From DASUZB01 sp036377075 (GTDB taxonomy: Bacteria; Actinomycetota; CALGFH01): a stretch of 30,435 nucleotides of DNA. The stretch lies in contig DASUZB010000289.1 in assembly GCA_036377075.1 (NCBI GenBank), positions 1 to 30,435 on the forward strand, given 5' to 3'. The position numbers and the translations under genes were made by a program. Position 1 is the first letter of the stretch. Each line of letters begins with the position of its first letter. Shown piece by piece: positions 1-6,868 of the stretch. The notes under the pieces are model-generated. The model saw nothing but the letters and a program-made list of their open reading frames with translations. It did no database searches and was not told where the DNA came from.

Positions 1-1539
1 CGGCCGGCCCGGCCGGACCGGCTGCTCCGGGCTGGCGCCGCCCTGGCGCGCTGGGGGCTCACGCCGGCCAGCGCCTACGGCGTGGCGGCGGCCCGCTGGC
101 CCGACCGGCTCGCGGTGGTCGACGACCGCGAGCGACTCGCCTACGCGGAGCTCGACCGCCGCAGCAACGCGGTGGCGCGCGGCCTGGCGGCCCTCGGCGT
201 CCAGGACGGCGGCACCGTCGCGCTGCTCGCGCGCAACTCGGCGGCGTTCGTGGTCGCCGAGGTGGCCGCGGCCAAGGTGGGCGCCGACGTGGTCTACCTC
301 AACACCGGCTTCGGCGAGCGCCAGCTCACGGCCGCGCTGGCCGGCTCGGGCGTGGCAATCTGCGACCAGGAGTTCCTGCCCGCCGTCCGCGCCGCCGCCC
401 CGGACGTCCCGCGGGTGCTCGCCTGGCGCGGCGCGGGCAGGCGCCCGCGCGGCACGCCGACCCTCGACGAGCTCGCCGGCGGCGACGACAGCCCGCCGCC
501 ACCGCTGCTCCGCGAGGGCCGCCAGGTGATCCTGACCTCGGGCACCACCGGCGACCCGCGCGGCGCGCCGCACGGCGCCCCGGGGCCGCTGGCCGGGCTG
601 TCGGTCCTGGTCTCGCTGCTGACCGCCGTGCCGCTGCCCGGCGGCGCCGCCGTGGTGCTGCCGGCGCCGGCGTTCCACGCCTGGGGCTACCTCAACCTGA
701 CGCTGGTGGCGCTGCTCGGCTCGACCGCCGTGCTGCCGCGCCGCTTCGACCCGGACGACACCTTGCGCCGGGTCGAGCGGCACCGCGCTCGCGGGCTGGT
801 GCTCGTCCCGGCGATGCTGCACCGACTGCTGGAGGTCCCCGCCGGGCGCCACGACACCTCCTCGCTGGCGGTCGTCGCGGTCAGCGGTGCCGCCCTGCCG
901 GTGGGCCTGGCGGCCCGCGCCGAGGAGCGCTTCGGCCCGGTCCTCTACGACCTGTACGGCACCACCGAGGCCGGCTACGTCAGCGTGGCCTCACCGGCCG
1001 ACCGGCGCGCGGCGCCGGGCACGGTCGGGCGGCCGCTGCCGGGGGTACGGCTGCGGCTGCTGGGCGCCGACGGCCGCGAGGTACCGGCCGGGCAGCGCGG
1101 CCGCGTCTTCGCGCGCGGCGTGCTGACCTTCGCCGGCTACCAGGACGGCGACGACGAGCAGCAGGTCGACGGGCTGGTGGCGACCGGCGACGTCGGCAGG
1201 CTGGACGCCGAGGGCCGCCTGTTCGTCGAGGGCCGGACCGACGATTTGGTGGTCACCGGCGGCGAGAACGTCTTCCCCGCGGTGGTCGAGGCGGCGCTGG
1301 CCGAGCACCCCGCGGTCGCCGAGGTTGCCGTGGTCGGCGTCCCCGACGAGGCCTACGGCGCGCGGCTGGTCGCCCACGTCGTGCGCCGCGCCGAGGTCGG
1401 CGCCGAGGAGCTGCGTGCCCATGCCCGCGCGCGCCTGGCCACCTACCAGGTGCCACGCGGCGTCGTCTTCCACGACGCGCTGCCGCGCAACGAGACCGGC
1501 AAGGTGCTCAAGCGCCTGCTGGCCGGCGAGGCGGGCTGA
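1..1539 (+). CDS. AMP-dependent acyl-CoA synthetase (5' end outside window)
   Basis: ANL-superfamily ligase that adenylates a carboxylic acid with ATP and transfers it to CoA. The frame is open from base 1, and the codons before the first GTG (82) read like the usual family N-terminus (LLRAGAALARWGLTP), so the true start lies upstream of the window. Visible motifs: the phosphate loop TSGTTGDPRG near 530-565, YDLYGTTEAGY (A5) near 945-980, VATGDVGRL and GRTDDLVVTGGENVFP (A7/A8) near 1180-1275, and the C-terminal catalytic lysine in NETGKVLKRLL. The phosphate loop has Arg where Lys is more usual. It resembles FadD2-like medium/long-chain or aromatic acid ligases; substrate unknown. It is convergent with the carboxylase operon and overlaps the HAD gene by 32 nt. 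A role in activating the operon's beta-keto acid product is an inference from position. Confidence 0.9.
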   Translation, partial: RPARPDRLLRAGAALARWGLTPASAYGVAAARWPDRLAVVDDRERLAYAELDRRSNAVARGLAALGVQDGGTVALLARNSAAFVVAEVAAAKVGADVVYLNTGFGERQLTAALAGSGVAICDQEFLPAVRAAAPDVPRVLAWRGAGRRPRGTPTLDELAGGDDSPPPPLLREGRQVILTSGTTGDPRGAPHGAPGPLAGLSVLVSLLTAVPLPGGAAVVLPAPAFHAWGYLNLTLVALLGSTAVLPRRFDPDDTLRRVERHRARGLVLVPAMLHRLLEVPAGRHDTSSLAVVAVSGAALPVGLAARAEERFGPVLYDLYGTTEAGYVSVASPADRRAAPGTVGRPLPGVRLRLLGADGREVPAGQRGRVFARGVLTFAGYQDGDDEQQVDGLVATGDVGRLDAEGRLFVEGRTDDLVVTGGENVFPAVVEAALAEHPAVAEVAVVGVPDEAYGARLVAHVVRRAEVGAEELRAHARARLATYQVPRGVVFHDALPRNETGKVLKRLLAGEAG

Positions 1540-2434
1540 GGCCCTTCGACCCGCCGCCGTCGGCGCGGCGGCAGGCCTCCTCGTACAGGGCGAGGAGCTG
1601 GTCGACGCCGTGCACGCTCAGGTGCGGGCGGCGGCGGGCGGGCAGGCGCGCGAACTCGTCCGCCCCGGCGACGCCGCTGGCCACCGCGACCGCCAGCGAG
1701 CCGCCGCGGTGCGCCATCGGCACCTCCAGCTCGGGGTCGTCGCCGACCACCGCCAGCTCGCGGAGGGCCGCGCCCAGCCTGCGCCCGGCGGTGCGCAGCG
1801 CCTGCAGCGACGGCTTGCCGACGACCTCGACGCGGCAGCCGGTCATGCTGCGGACCATCGCCGCGATCGCGCGGGAGGTGGTCATCACCTTCCCCTCCGC
1901 GGTGGCGAAGAACACCGACGACGAGCAGGTGTAGCAGGCGGCGCCGCCCCAGACCGCGTGGCAGGCCGCCTCCAGCGCGTCCATGGTGAACTCCCGGTAC
2001 CAGCCGACCAGCACCGCGTCGACCTTGACCTGCCCGGCCGGCGGCAGCACCTCGAGGCCCGCGTCGGCGAGCGGGCCGGTGAGGCCGTCGGTGCCGAGCA
2101 CCATCACGCGGGCCTGCCGCCGCCTGGTCAGCACGTCGAGCGCGCTCACCACCGGGGTCAGCACCTGCCCGGCGTCGAGCTCGAAGCCGCTGCGGCGCAG
2201 GGCGGCGGCGTACTGCCGTGGCGTCTGCGTGGTGCCGTTGGTGAAGACCACGTACGGCACCTGGCGCCGCGCCAGCAGGCGGGTCAGGGCGAGCGCGCCG
2301 GGCAGCGGCGCGAAGCCGCGGTTGCGCCGGTCGCCGAGCACCAGCGTGCCGTCGAGGTCGAGGACGAAGCCGCGCGCCGCGCCCAGCCGCTCGATCACGC
2401 GGGCGGGCACGGCGGCCAGCGGCTCCTCAGCCAC
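1508..2434 (-). CDS. HAD superfamily (NagD-like, subclass IIA) phosphatase
   Basis: Predicted Mg-dependent phosphatase of 308 aa. Motif I is DLDGTL with nucleophile Asp26 and acid Asp28, motif II is FTNGTT, the motif III lysine lies in VVGKPS, and the metal-binding pair is in VVGDDPELEV; a cap domain sits between motifs II and III. The length is slightly above the 250-300 aa usual for NagD/PNPase types. It starts at GTG 2434, 8 nt inside the carboxyltransferase gene, so it is the last and translationally coupled gene of the six-gene operon. In Hpe/Acv-type pathways a phosphatase removes the phosphate placed on the phenol, and this is the obvious candidate. The fold call is firm; the substrate is inferred from context. 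A general phosphoglycolate-type housekeeping role is the alternative. Confidence 0.88.
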   Translation of the reverse strand: MAEEPLAAVPARVIERLGAARGFVLDLDGTLVLGDRRNRGFAPLPGALALTRLLARRQVPYVVFTNGTTQTPRQYAAALRRSGFELDAGQVLTPVVSALDVLTRRRQARVMVLGTDGLTGPLADAGLEVLPPAGQVKVDAVLVGWYREFTMDALEAACHAVWGGAACYTCSSSVFFATAEGKVMTTSRAIAAMVRSMTGCRVEVVGKPSLQALRTAGRRLGAALRELAVVGDDPELEVPMAHRGGSLAVAVASGVAGADEFARLPARRRPHLSVHGVDQLLALYEEACRRADGGGSKGLSPPRRPAGA

Positions 2435-3911
2435 GGTCGCCGCCCCTCGCCCCGCCGCGCAGGCTGATCCGCAGGCCGGGCTTCTCGACCACCAGCTCGG
2501 ACACCCGCGGTCGGTCCCGCAGCCCGCGCAGCAGGCTCAGCAGCGGCTGCACCTCCGGGTCGTAGCGCCGCGCGGGAGGGCCGGCGGCCAGCATCGCGTC
2601 GACCTCCTCGGGCGGCATGACCGCGCGCAGCAGCAGCTCCTCGTCGCCGATCCCGCGCGGCAGGCGCGCGCGCAGCTCCGCCGGCGTCGGCGGGGGCGGC
2701 TCGTCCATCAGCTGCCGCGCGCGCGGCCGCGACAGGATCAGCTCCTCCACCGCCGGGTCGACCGGCCCTCCTGGCCGGCCGAACGCGCCGAGCAGGTAGC
2801 GGATCACCTGGTCGGGGACGTTGGCGTAGCGCTTGGCGCTGATCACGTTGGACAGCGCCTGGGAGCAGACGACCTGCGGGAACGGCGTTACCATGATCGG
2901 GTAGCCGAGCTCGGCGCGGACCCGGGCGACCTCGTCGATCACCGCGTCGAAGCGGTCCTCGAGGCCCAGCTCCGACAGCTGCCGCCTGACCGTGGTCAGC
3001 ACTCCCCCGGCGACCTGGTGGCGCAGGAAGGCCGCGTCGTAGTCGCGCGGCGCGCCGGCCGGCCGCGACTCGGCCCTGGCGATGCCGGCGAAGTAGCCCG
3101 CCACGCGCGCCAGCAGCCGCTCGTCGACCGCCACCGTGTGGCCCAGCTCGCGCAGGTTGGCGGCGGTGCGCCGCGCGTCGGGCAGCGACGAGCCGTTGGC
3201 CAGCGGCCCGCACGCCACGTGCAGGACCTCCACCCCGAGCTCGGCGGCGGCGAGGTAGCTGCGCTGGGACAGGCCGACGTTGCAGTGGGAGTGCAGCTCG
3301 AGCGGCTTGCCGCCGAGCCGGGCACGGACCGCCGGGATCAGCGTGCGCGCCCGCTCGGGGGTGAGCAGGCCGGCCGGGTCCTTGAGGTAGAAGCGGTCGA
3401 GGTCGGGCGAGCCGGCCAGGCGCCCGGCCAGCGCCGCGTAGAAGGCGTCGTCGTGGACGGCGCTGACGGTGTAGGTCAGCGCCGCCACCGTCTCGGAGGC
3501 GCCCGCCCGCCGCAGCATCGCGGCCGAGCGCAGCATCGCGTCGGCGTCGTGGGTCGGGTCGAGCACGATGAAGCGGGAGATGCCGCAGGCGACCAGCCGG
3601 TCGTAGACGAGCTGCATGAACTCCGGGTGCGCCCGCTCCCAGGAGATGAAGCGCATGCCGGTGCCGATGAACTGCAGCGGGGTGTTGGGCATCGCCCGGT
3701 GCGCCAGGCGGATCCGCTCCCAGGGGTTCTCCCGGTGGGTGCGCACCGCCACCCCCATGTGGGTGCTCGAGGTGAAGTCGAGCGCGCGGAAGCCGACCCG
3801 GTCCAGCACCGGCGCGATCCCGAGGACCTGCGCGGTGGTGAGCCCGGTGGCGCCCCACAGGCTCTGGTTGCCGTCCCGGATCGAGACGTCGAGGAGGCCC
3901 ACCTCAGCCAT
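2427..3911 (-). CDS. Biotin-dependent carboxyltransferase subunit (PycB/OadA type)
   Basis: 494 aa TIM-barrel carboxyltransferase that moves CO2 from carboxybiotin to an acceptor. Family marks: LLDVSIRDGNQSLWG at the N-terminus with metal ligand Asp13, the metal-bound lysine Lys177 in RFYLKDPAGLL, and the HxH metal site His207/His209 in ELHSHCN. A PYC_OADA-like conserved domain follows to the C-terminus, with no fused biotin domain. Pyruvate carboxylase B and oxaloacetate decarboxylase alpha share this fold, but there is no membrane beta subunit or Na+ pump nearby, and the operon carries a phosphotransferase pair and a phosphatase. I therefore favour a ketone acceptor (Hpe/Acv-type carboxylase) over pyruvate. 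The start ATG 3911 overlaps the biotin carboxylase stop by 8 nt. Confidence 0.88.
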   Translation of the reverse strand: MAEVGLLDVSIRDGNQSLWGATGLTTAQVLGIAPVLDRVGFRALDFTSSTHMGVAVRTHRENPWERIRLAHRAMPNTPLQFIGTGMRFISWERAHPEFMQLVYDRLVACGISRFIVLDPTHDADAMLRSAAMLRRAGASETVAALTYTVSAVHDDAFYAALAGRLAGSPDLDRFYLKDPAGLLTPERARTLIPAVRARLGGKPLELHSHCNVGLSQRSYLAAAELGVEVLHVACGPLANGSSLPDARRTAANLRELGHTVAVDERLLARVAGYFAGIARAESRPAGAPRDYDAAFLRHQVAGGVLTTVRRQLSELGLEDRFDAVIDEVARVRAELGYPIMVTPFPQVVCSQALSNVISAKRYANVPDQVIRYLLGAFGRPGGPVDPAVEELILSRPRARQLMDEPPPPTPAELRARLPRGIGDEELLLRAVMPPEEVDAMLAAGPPARRYDPEVQPLLSLLRGLRDRPRVSELVVEKPGLRISLRGGARGGDRG

Positions 3912-5262
3912 CCTCGCCGTCCAGGCGCCAGGAAGCGAGCCAGCGGGTCAGCGAGGCGGTGTCCACCGCGCCGGCCACGAACTCCGGCTGCCGCACCAGC
4001 ATGGCGTGCAGCGGCAGGTCGGTGGCCACGCCGCCGACCTGGCAGTGGGCCAGCGCGCGGCGCAGCCGCCCGAGGGCGTCGGGGCGGTCGTCGCCGTGCA
4101 CGACGAGCTTGGCCAGCAGGGAGTCGTAGTACGGCGGCACCACGGTGCCGGCCTGGACGTGCGTGTCGACCCGGATGCCCTCCCCCACCGGGAAGACCGC
4201 CGCGGTCACCGTGCCGGGGCTTGGCCGGAACCCGCGCGCCGGGTCCTCGGCGTTGACGCGGCACTCGATCGCGTGCCCGGCCGGCCGCAGCTCCTCCTGG
4301 GTGAGCCGCAGGGGCCGGCCCTCCGCCACGGCGACCTGCTCGGCGACCAGGTCGAGCCCGAGCACCGCCTCGGTCACGGGGTGCTCGACCTGGATGCGCG
4401 CGTTCATCTCCAGGAAGTAGAAGGCGTCGTCCTCGACCAGGAACTCCACCGTGCCGAGCCCGCGGTGGGAGAGGTGCCTGCCGAGCGCGACCGCGGCCCG
4501 CTGCACCTGCCCGCGCTGGCGCTCGCCCAGGCCGGGCGCCGGCGCCTCCTCGACCAGCTTCTGGTGGCGCCGCTGGATCGAGCAGTCACGGTCGCCGAGG
4601 TGGACCACGGTCTCCCCGTCCCCGAGCAGCTGCACCTCCACGTGCCGGCCCGACGCCACGAACCGCTCCAGGTACACGCGCGGGTCCCCGAAGGCGGCGG
4701 CCGCCGCGGCAGCCGAGCTCGTCATCGTCTCGGCGAGCCGGCCCGGCTCCTCGACCACCCGCAGCCCGCGGCCGCCGCCCCCGCCCACCGCCTTGACCAT
4801 CACCGGCCAGCCGATATCCCCCGCCAGCCGCAACGCGGCCGCCGGCCCGTCGGCCTGCCCGCCCGGCAGCACCGGCAGGCCGGCGGCGACCGCGTGCGCC
4901 CGTGCCCGCAGCTTGTCGCCGACGGCGTCGAGCTGCGCCGCCGTCGGCCCGACGAACACCACCCCGGCGGCCTCGCACGCCGCCGCGAGCCGCGGGTTCT
5001 CGGCGAGGAACCCGTAGCCGGGGTGCAGCGCGTCGGCGCCGGCCGCGACCGCGGCGCCGACCACGGCGTCGACGTCGAGGTAGCTGGCCGCCGGCGCGGG
5101 CGGGCCGAGGCGCACCGTCCGGTCGGCCAGCCGTGCCGGCACCGAGTCGAGGTCGGCCTCGGAGGCCGCCAGCACCGTCTCGATCCCCAGCCGCTGGCAG
5201 GTGCGCAGCACCCGCACGGCGATCTCGCCCCGGTTGGCGACCAGCATGCGGCGCAGGATCAT
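3904..5262 (-). CDS. Biotin carboxylase (AccC-like)
   Basis: 452 aa, the normal length for a free-standing biotin carboxylase, which uses ATP and bicarbonate to carboxylate biotin on the carrier protein. Domain order is canonical: N-terminal MLVANRGEIAVRVLRT, HPGYGFLAENP, the ATP-grasp glycine loop VKAVGGGGGRGLRVV, GDRDCSIQRRHQKLVEEAP, the metal and catalytic segment FLEMNARIQVEHPVTE, and the C-terminal CRVNAEDP and PYYDSLLAKLVVHG segments. The open frame continues upstream of ATG 5262, but homology begins exactly at that ATG, which sits in an ATGA overlap with the BCCP stop. In most genomes this enzyme would be assigned to acyl-CoA or pyruvate carboxylation; the phosphotransferase genes in the same operon argue for a dedicated ketone carboxylase. 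Confidence 0.92.
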   Translation of the reverse strand: MILRRMLVANRGEIAVRVLRTCQRLGIETVLAASEADLDSVPARLADRTVRLGPPAPAASYLDVDAVVGAAVAAGADALHPGYGFLAENPRLAAACEAAGVVFVGPTAAQLDAVGDKLRARAHAVAAGLPVLPGGQADGPAAALRLAGDIGWPVMVKAVGGGGGRGLRVVEEPGRLAETMTSSAAAAAAAFGDPRVYLERFVASGRHVEVQLLGDGETVVHLGDRDCSIQRRHQKLVEEAPAPGLGERQRGQVQRAAVALGRHLSHRGLGTVEFLVEDDAFYFLEMNARIQVEHPVTEAVLGLDLVAEQVAVAEGRPLRLTQEELRPAGHAIECRVNAEDPARGFRPSPGTVTAAVFPVGEGIRVDTHVQAGTVVPPYYDSLLAKLVVHGDDRPDALGRLRRALAHCQVGGVATDLPLHAMLVRQPEFVAGAVDTASLTRWLASWRLDGEDG

Positions 5263-5735
5263 GGCCCGTCGGGCTCGATGCGCAGCAGCACCGCGTCCTT
5301 CTCGGCGAACTGCGCGTTCTCGAGGCAGACCTCGGCGACCGTGCCGCGCACCCCGGCGAGCACCGAGTTCATCAGCTTCATGGTCTCCACGATGCCGACA
5401 ACGCTGTCCGCCTCGACCCGGGCGCCGGCCTCGACGAACGGCGCCGCGCCCGGGCTCGGGGCACGGTAGAAGGTCCCCGGCAGCGGCGCCCGCACGTCGT
5501 GCAGCCCGTCCACCCGCGCGGCCGCCGCGGGCGGCGCGGCGGGACCGGCCGGCGCCGGCGGCGCCGGGGTGACCGGGTTCGGCGCGGCGCGCACCTCGGC
5601 CTCCTGGGTCCACTCCCCGTCGGCCGCGCGGCGCAGCGTCAGGGTGAAGCGCTCGGTCTCCACCCGCAGCTCGTCGGCGCCGACCGCATCGAGGAGGCGC
5701 AGGATCTCCCGGACGTCCTCGGCCGACAGGTTCAC
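5259..5735 (-). CDS. Biotin carboxyl carrier protein
   Basis: 158 aa, like AccB. Residues 1-40 form an N-terminal helix/strand region, then a Pro/Ala-rich flexible linker (about 50-72), then a biotinyl domain from about residue 78. The biotinylation site is VETMKLMN with Lys120; the Met-Lys core is intact although Thr replaces the commoner Ala before it. The C-terminus LENAQFAEKDAVLLRIEPDGP is typical. It starts at GTG 5735; the homologous N-terminus (NLSAEDVREILRLLD) begins there, and the GTGA overlap with the upstream stop supports it. It carries carboxybiotin between the adjacent biotin carboxylase and carboxyltransferase. Confidence 0.9.
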   Translation of the reverse strand: MNLSAEDVREILRLLDAVGADELRVETERFTLTLRRAADGEWTQEAEVRAAPNPVTPAPPAPAGPAAPPAAAARVDGLHDVRAPLPGTFYRAPSPGAAPFVEAGARVEADSVVGIVETMKLMNSVLAGVRGTVAEVCLENAQFAEKDAVLLRIEPDGP

Positions 5736-6868
5736 CGCCGCGCCCCACCGCCCTTCTTCCCCGTCCCGGTGGACCCCAGCACCGCCACCACGTGGTCGAA
5801 CGCGCGCGCCTTCGGCGTGGCGACCGGCTCCGCGGCGCGGCTCGACCAGACCGTCTCCGGCCGGCTCTGCAGCAGGAACAGGCCGCCGTCCGGCTCGGCG
5901 GCGATCGCCCACTCCACGTCCTGCGCGGACCCGTAGTGCTCCTCGACCCGGCGGGCCGCCCGCAGCAGCGCCCCGACCTCCTCGTCCGACAGGCACGGCC
6001 GGTCGCGCAGCGGCTCCGGCACCTCGGCGTCGGCCACGCCCCGCCCGGCCGGGTCGGGCCGGTGCTGGCGCCGCTTGCTCGCCACCGTCCGCTCGAGCAG
6101 CTCCCCGGTCACCTTGTTGGCCACGTAGGTGTCCGGCGTCACCAGCCCGCTGACCACCGCCGAGCCGAGCCCCCAGCTCGCCTCGATCGCGACCACCGAG
6201 CGGTCACCGGTCGTCGGGCTGCGCGTGAACATCACCCCGGAGCAGCGGGCGTCGACCATCCGCTGCACCACCACGGCCATCGCCATGGCCTCCTCCGGCA
6301 GCCCCCGGCGCCGCCGGTAGCTGACCGACTCCACGCTGTAGAGGCTCGCCCAGCAGGCACGAACCCGGTCGACGACCGCGTCCTCGCCACGGACCCACAG
6401 GTAGGTGTCCTGCAAGCCCGCGAAGCTCGCCTCCGCGCTGTCCTCGGCCGTCGCGCTCGACCGGACCGCGACCGGGACGGCGGCATCCCGCCGCGCCGCA
6501 ACCGCGAGGGCGGCCCCGCCAGGGTCGCCCTCGCGGCCGAGCGCGTGGTACGCCGCCGCGATCTCGGCGGCCAGCTCGTCCGGCAGCGGCGCCGACCGGA
6601 CCCGCTCACGGACCCCGGCGGTGACGGAGGCAACCGTGTCGTGGTCGTCCGGGTCCAGCCCGGCGACCTCGCGCACGATCGACCGGTCCGGGTCGAGCGC
6701 GGCCACCGCCCGCTCGAACGCGGCCGTCGTCACCACGAACCCCGGCGGGACCCGGACGCCGGCGGCGACCAGCTCGCCGAGGCTCGCCCCCTTGCCGCCG
6801 ACCTCCGGTCGGTCCTCGCCTGCGAGCCCGACGAGGGAGCGCACCAGCGCAGCCACCGGCCCGGTCAC
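5732..6868 (-). CDS. ATP-binding (ATP-grasp) subunit of a split PEP-synthase-like dikinase
   Basis: 378 aa corresponding only to the N-terminal nucleotide-binding part of PEP synthase/PPDK. Marks are VGGKGASLGEL near residue 23, PPGFVVTT, AVRSSATAEDSAEASFAGLQDTYL, SGVMFTRSPTTGDRSVVAIE, ASWGLGSAVVSG, and the closing DVEWAI and LFLLQSRPETVWS. No His swivel or TIM barrel is present. The size (about 40 kDa) and content match the beta subunit of phenylphosphate synthase and, as I recall, HpeI/AcvB-type subunits. It should transfer the beta phosphate of ATP to the His of the neighbouring subunit. GTG 6868 lies in a GTGA overlap with the preceding stop. The C-terminus has a short basic tail (GTGKKGGGARR). 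Confidence 0.88.
   Translation of the reverse strand: MTGPVAALVRSLVGLAGEDRPEVGGKGASLGELVAAGVRVPPGFVVTTAAFERAVAALDPDRSIVREVAGLDPDDHDTVASVTAGVRERVRSAPLPDELAAEIAAAYHALGREGDPGGAALAVAARRDAAVPVAVRSSATAEDSAEASFAGLQDTYLWVRGEDAVVDRVRACWASLYSVESVSYRRRRGLPEEAMAMAVVVQRMVDARCSGVMFTRSPTTGDRSVVAIEASWGLGSAVVSGLVTPDTYVANKVTGELLERTVASKRRQHRPDPAGRGVADAEVPEPLRDRPCLSDEEVGALLRAARRVEEHYGSAQDVEWAIAAEPDGGLFLLQSRPETVWSSRAAEPVATPKARAFDHVVAVLGSTGTGKKGGGARR

Noticed and set aside
2395..3858. Long open frames on both strands across the carboxylase operon, up to 757 codons
   Set aside because: They are Arg/Pro/Ala-rich shadows created by high GC at third positions and show no motifs; the overlapping real genes have intact catalytic residues.
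5262..5748. Extended N-terminus of the biotin carboxylase up to 5748
   Set aside because: Those 162 residues are an antisense-like shadow of the BCCP gene in another frame; homology and the ATGA overlap fix the start at 5262.
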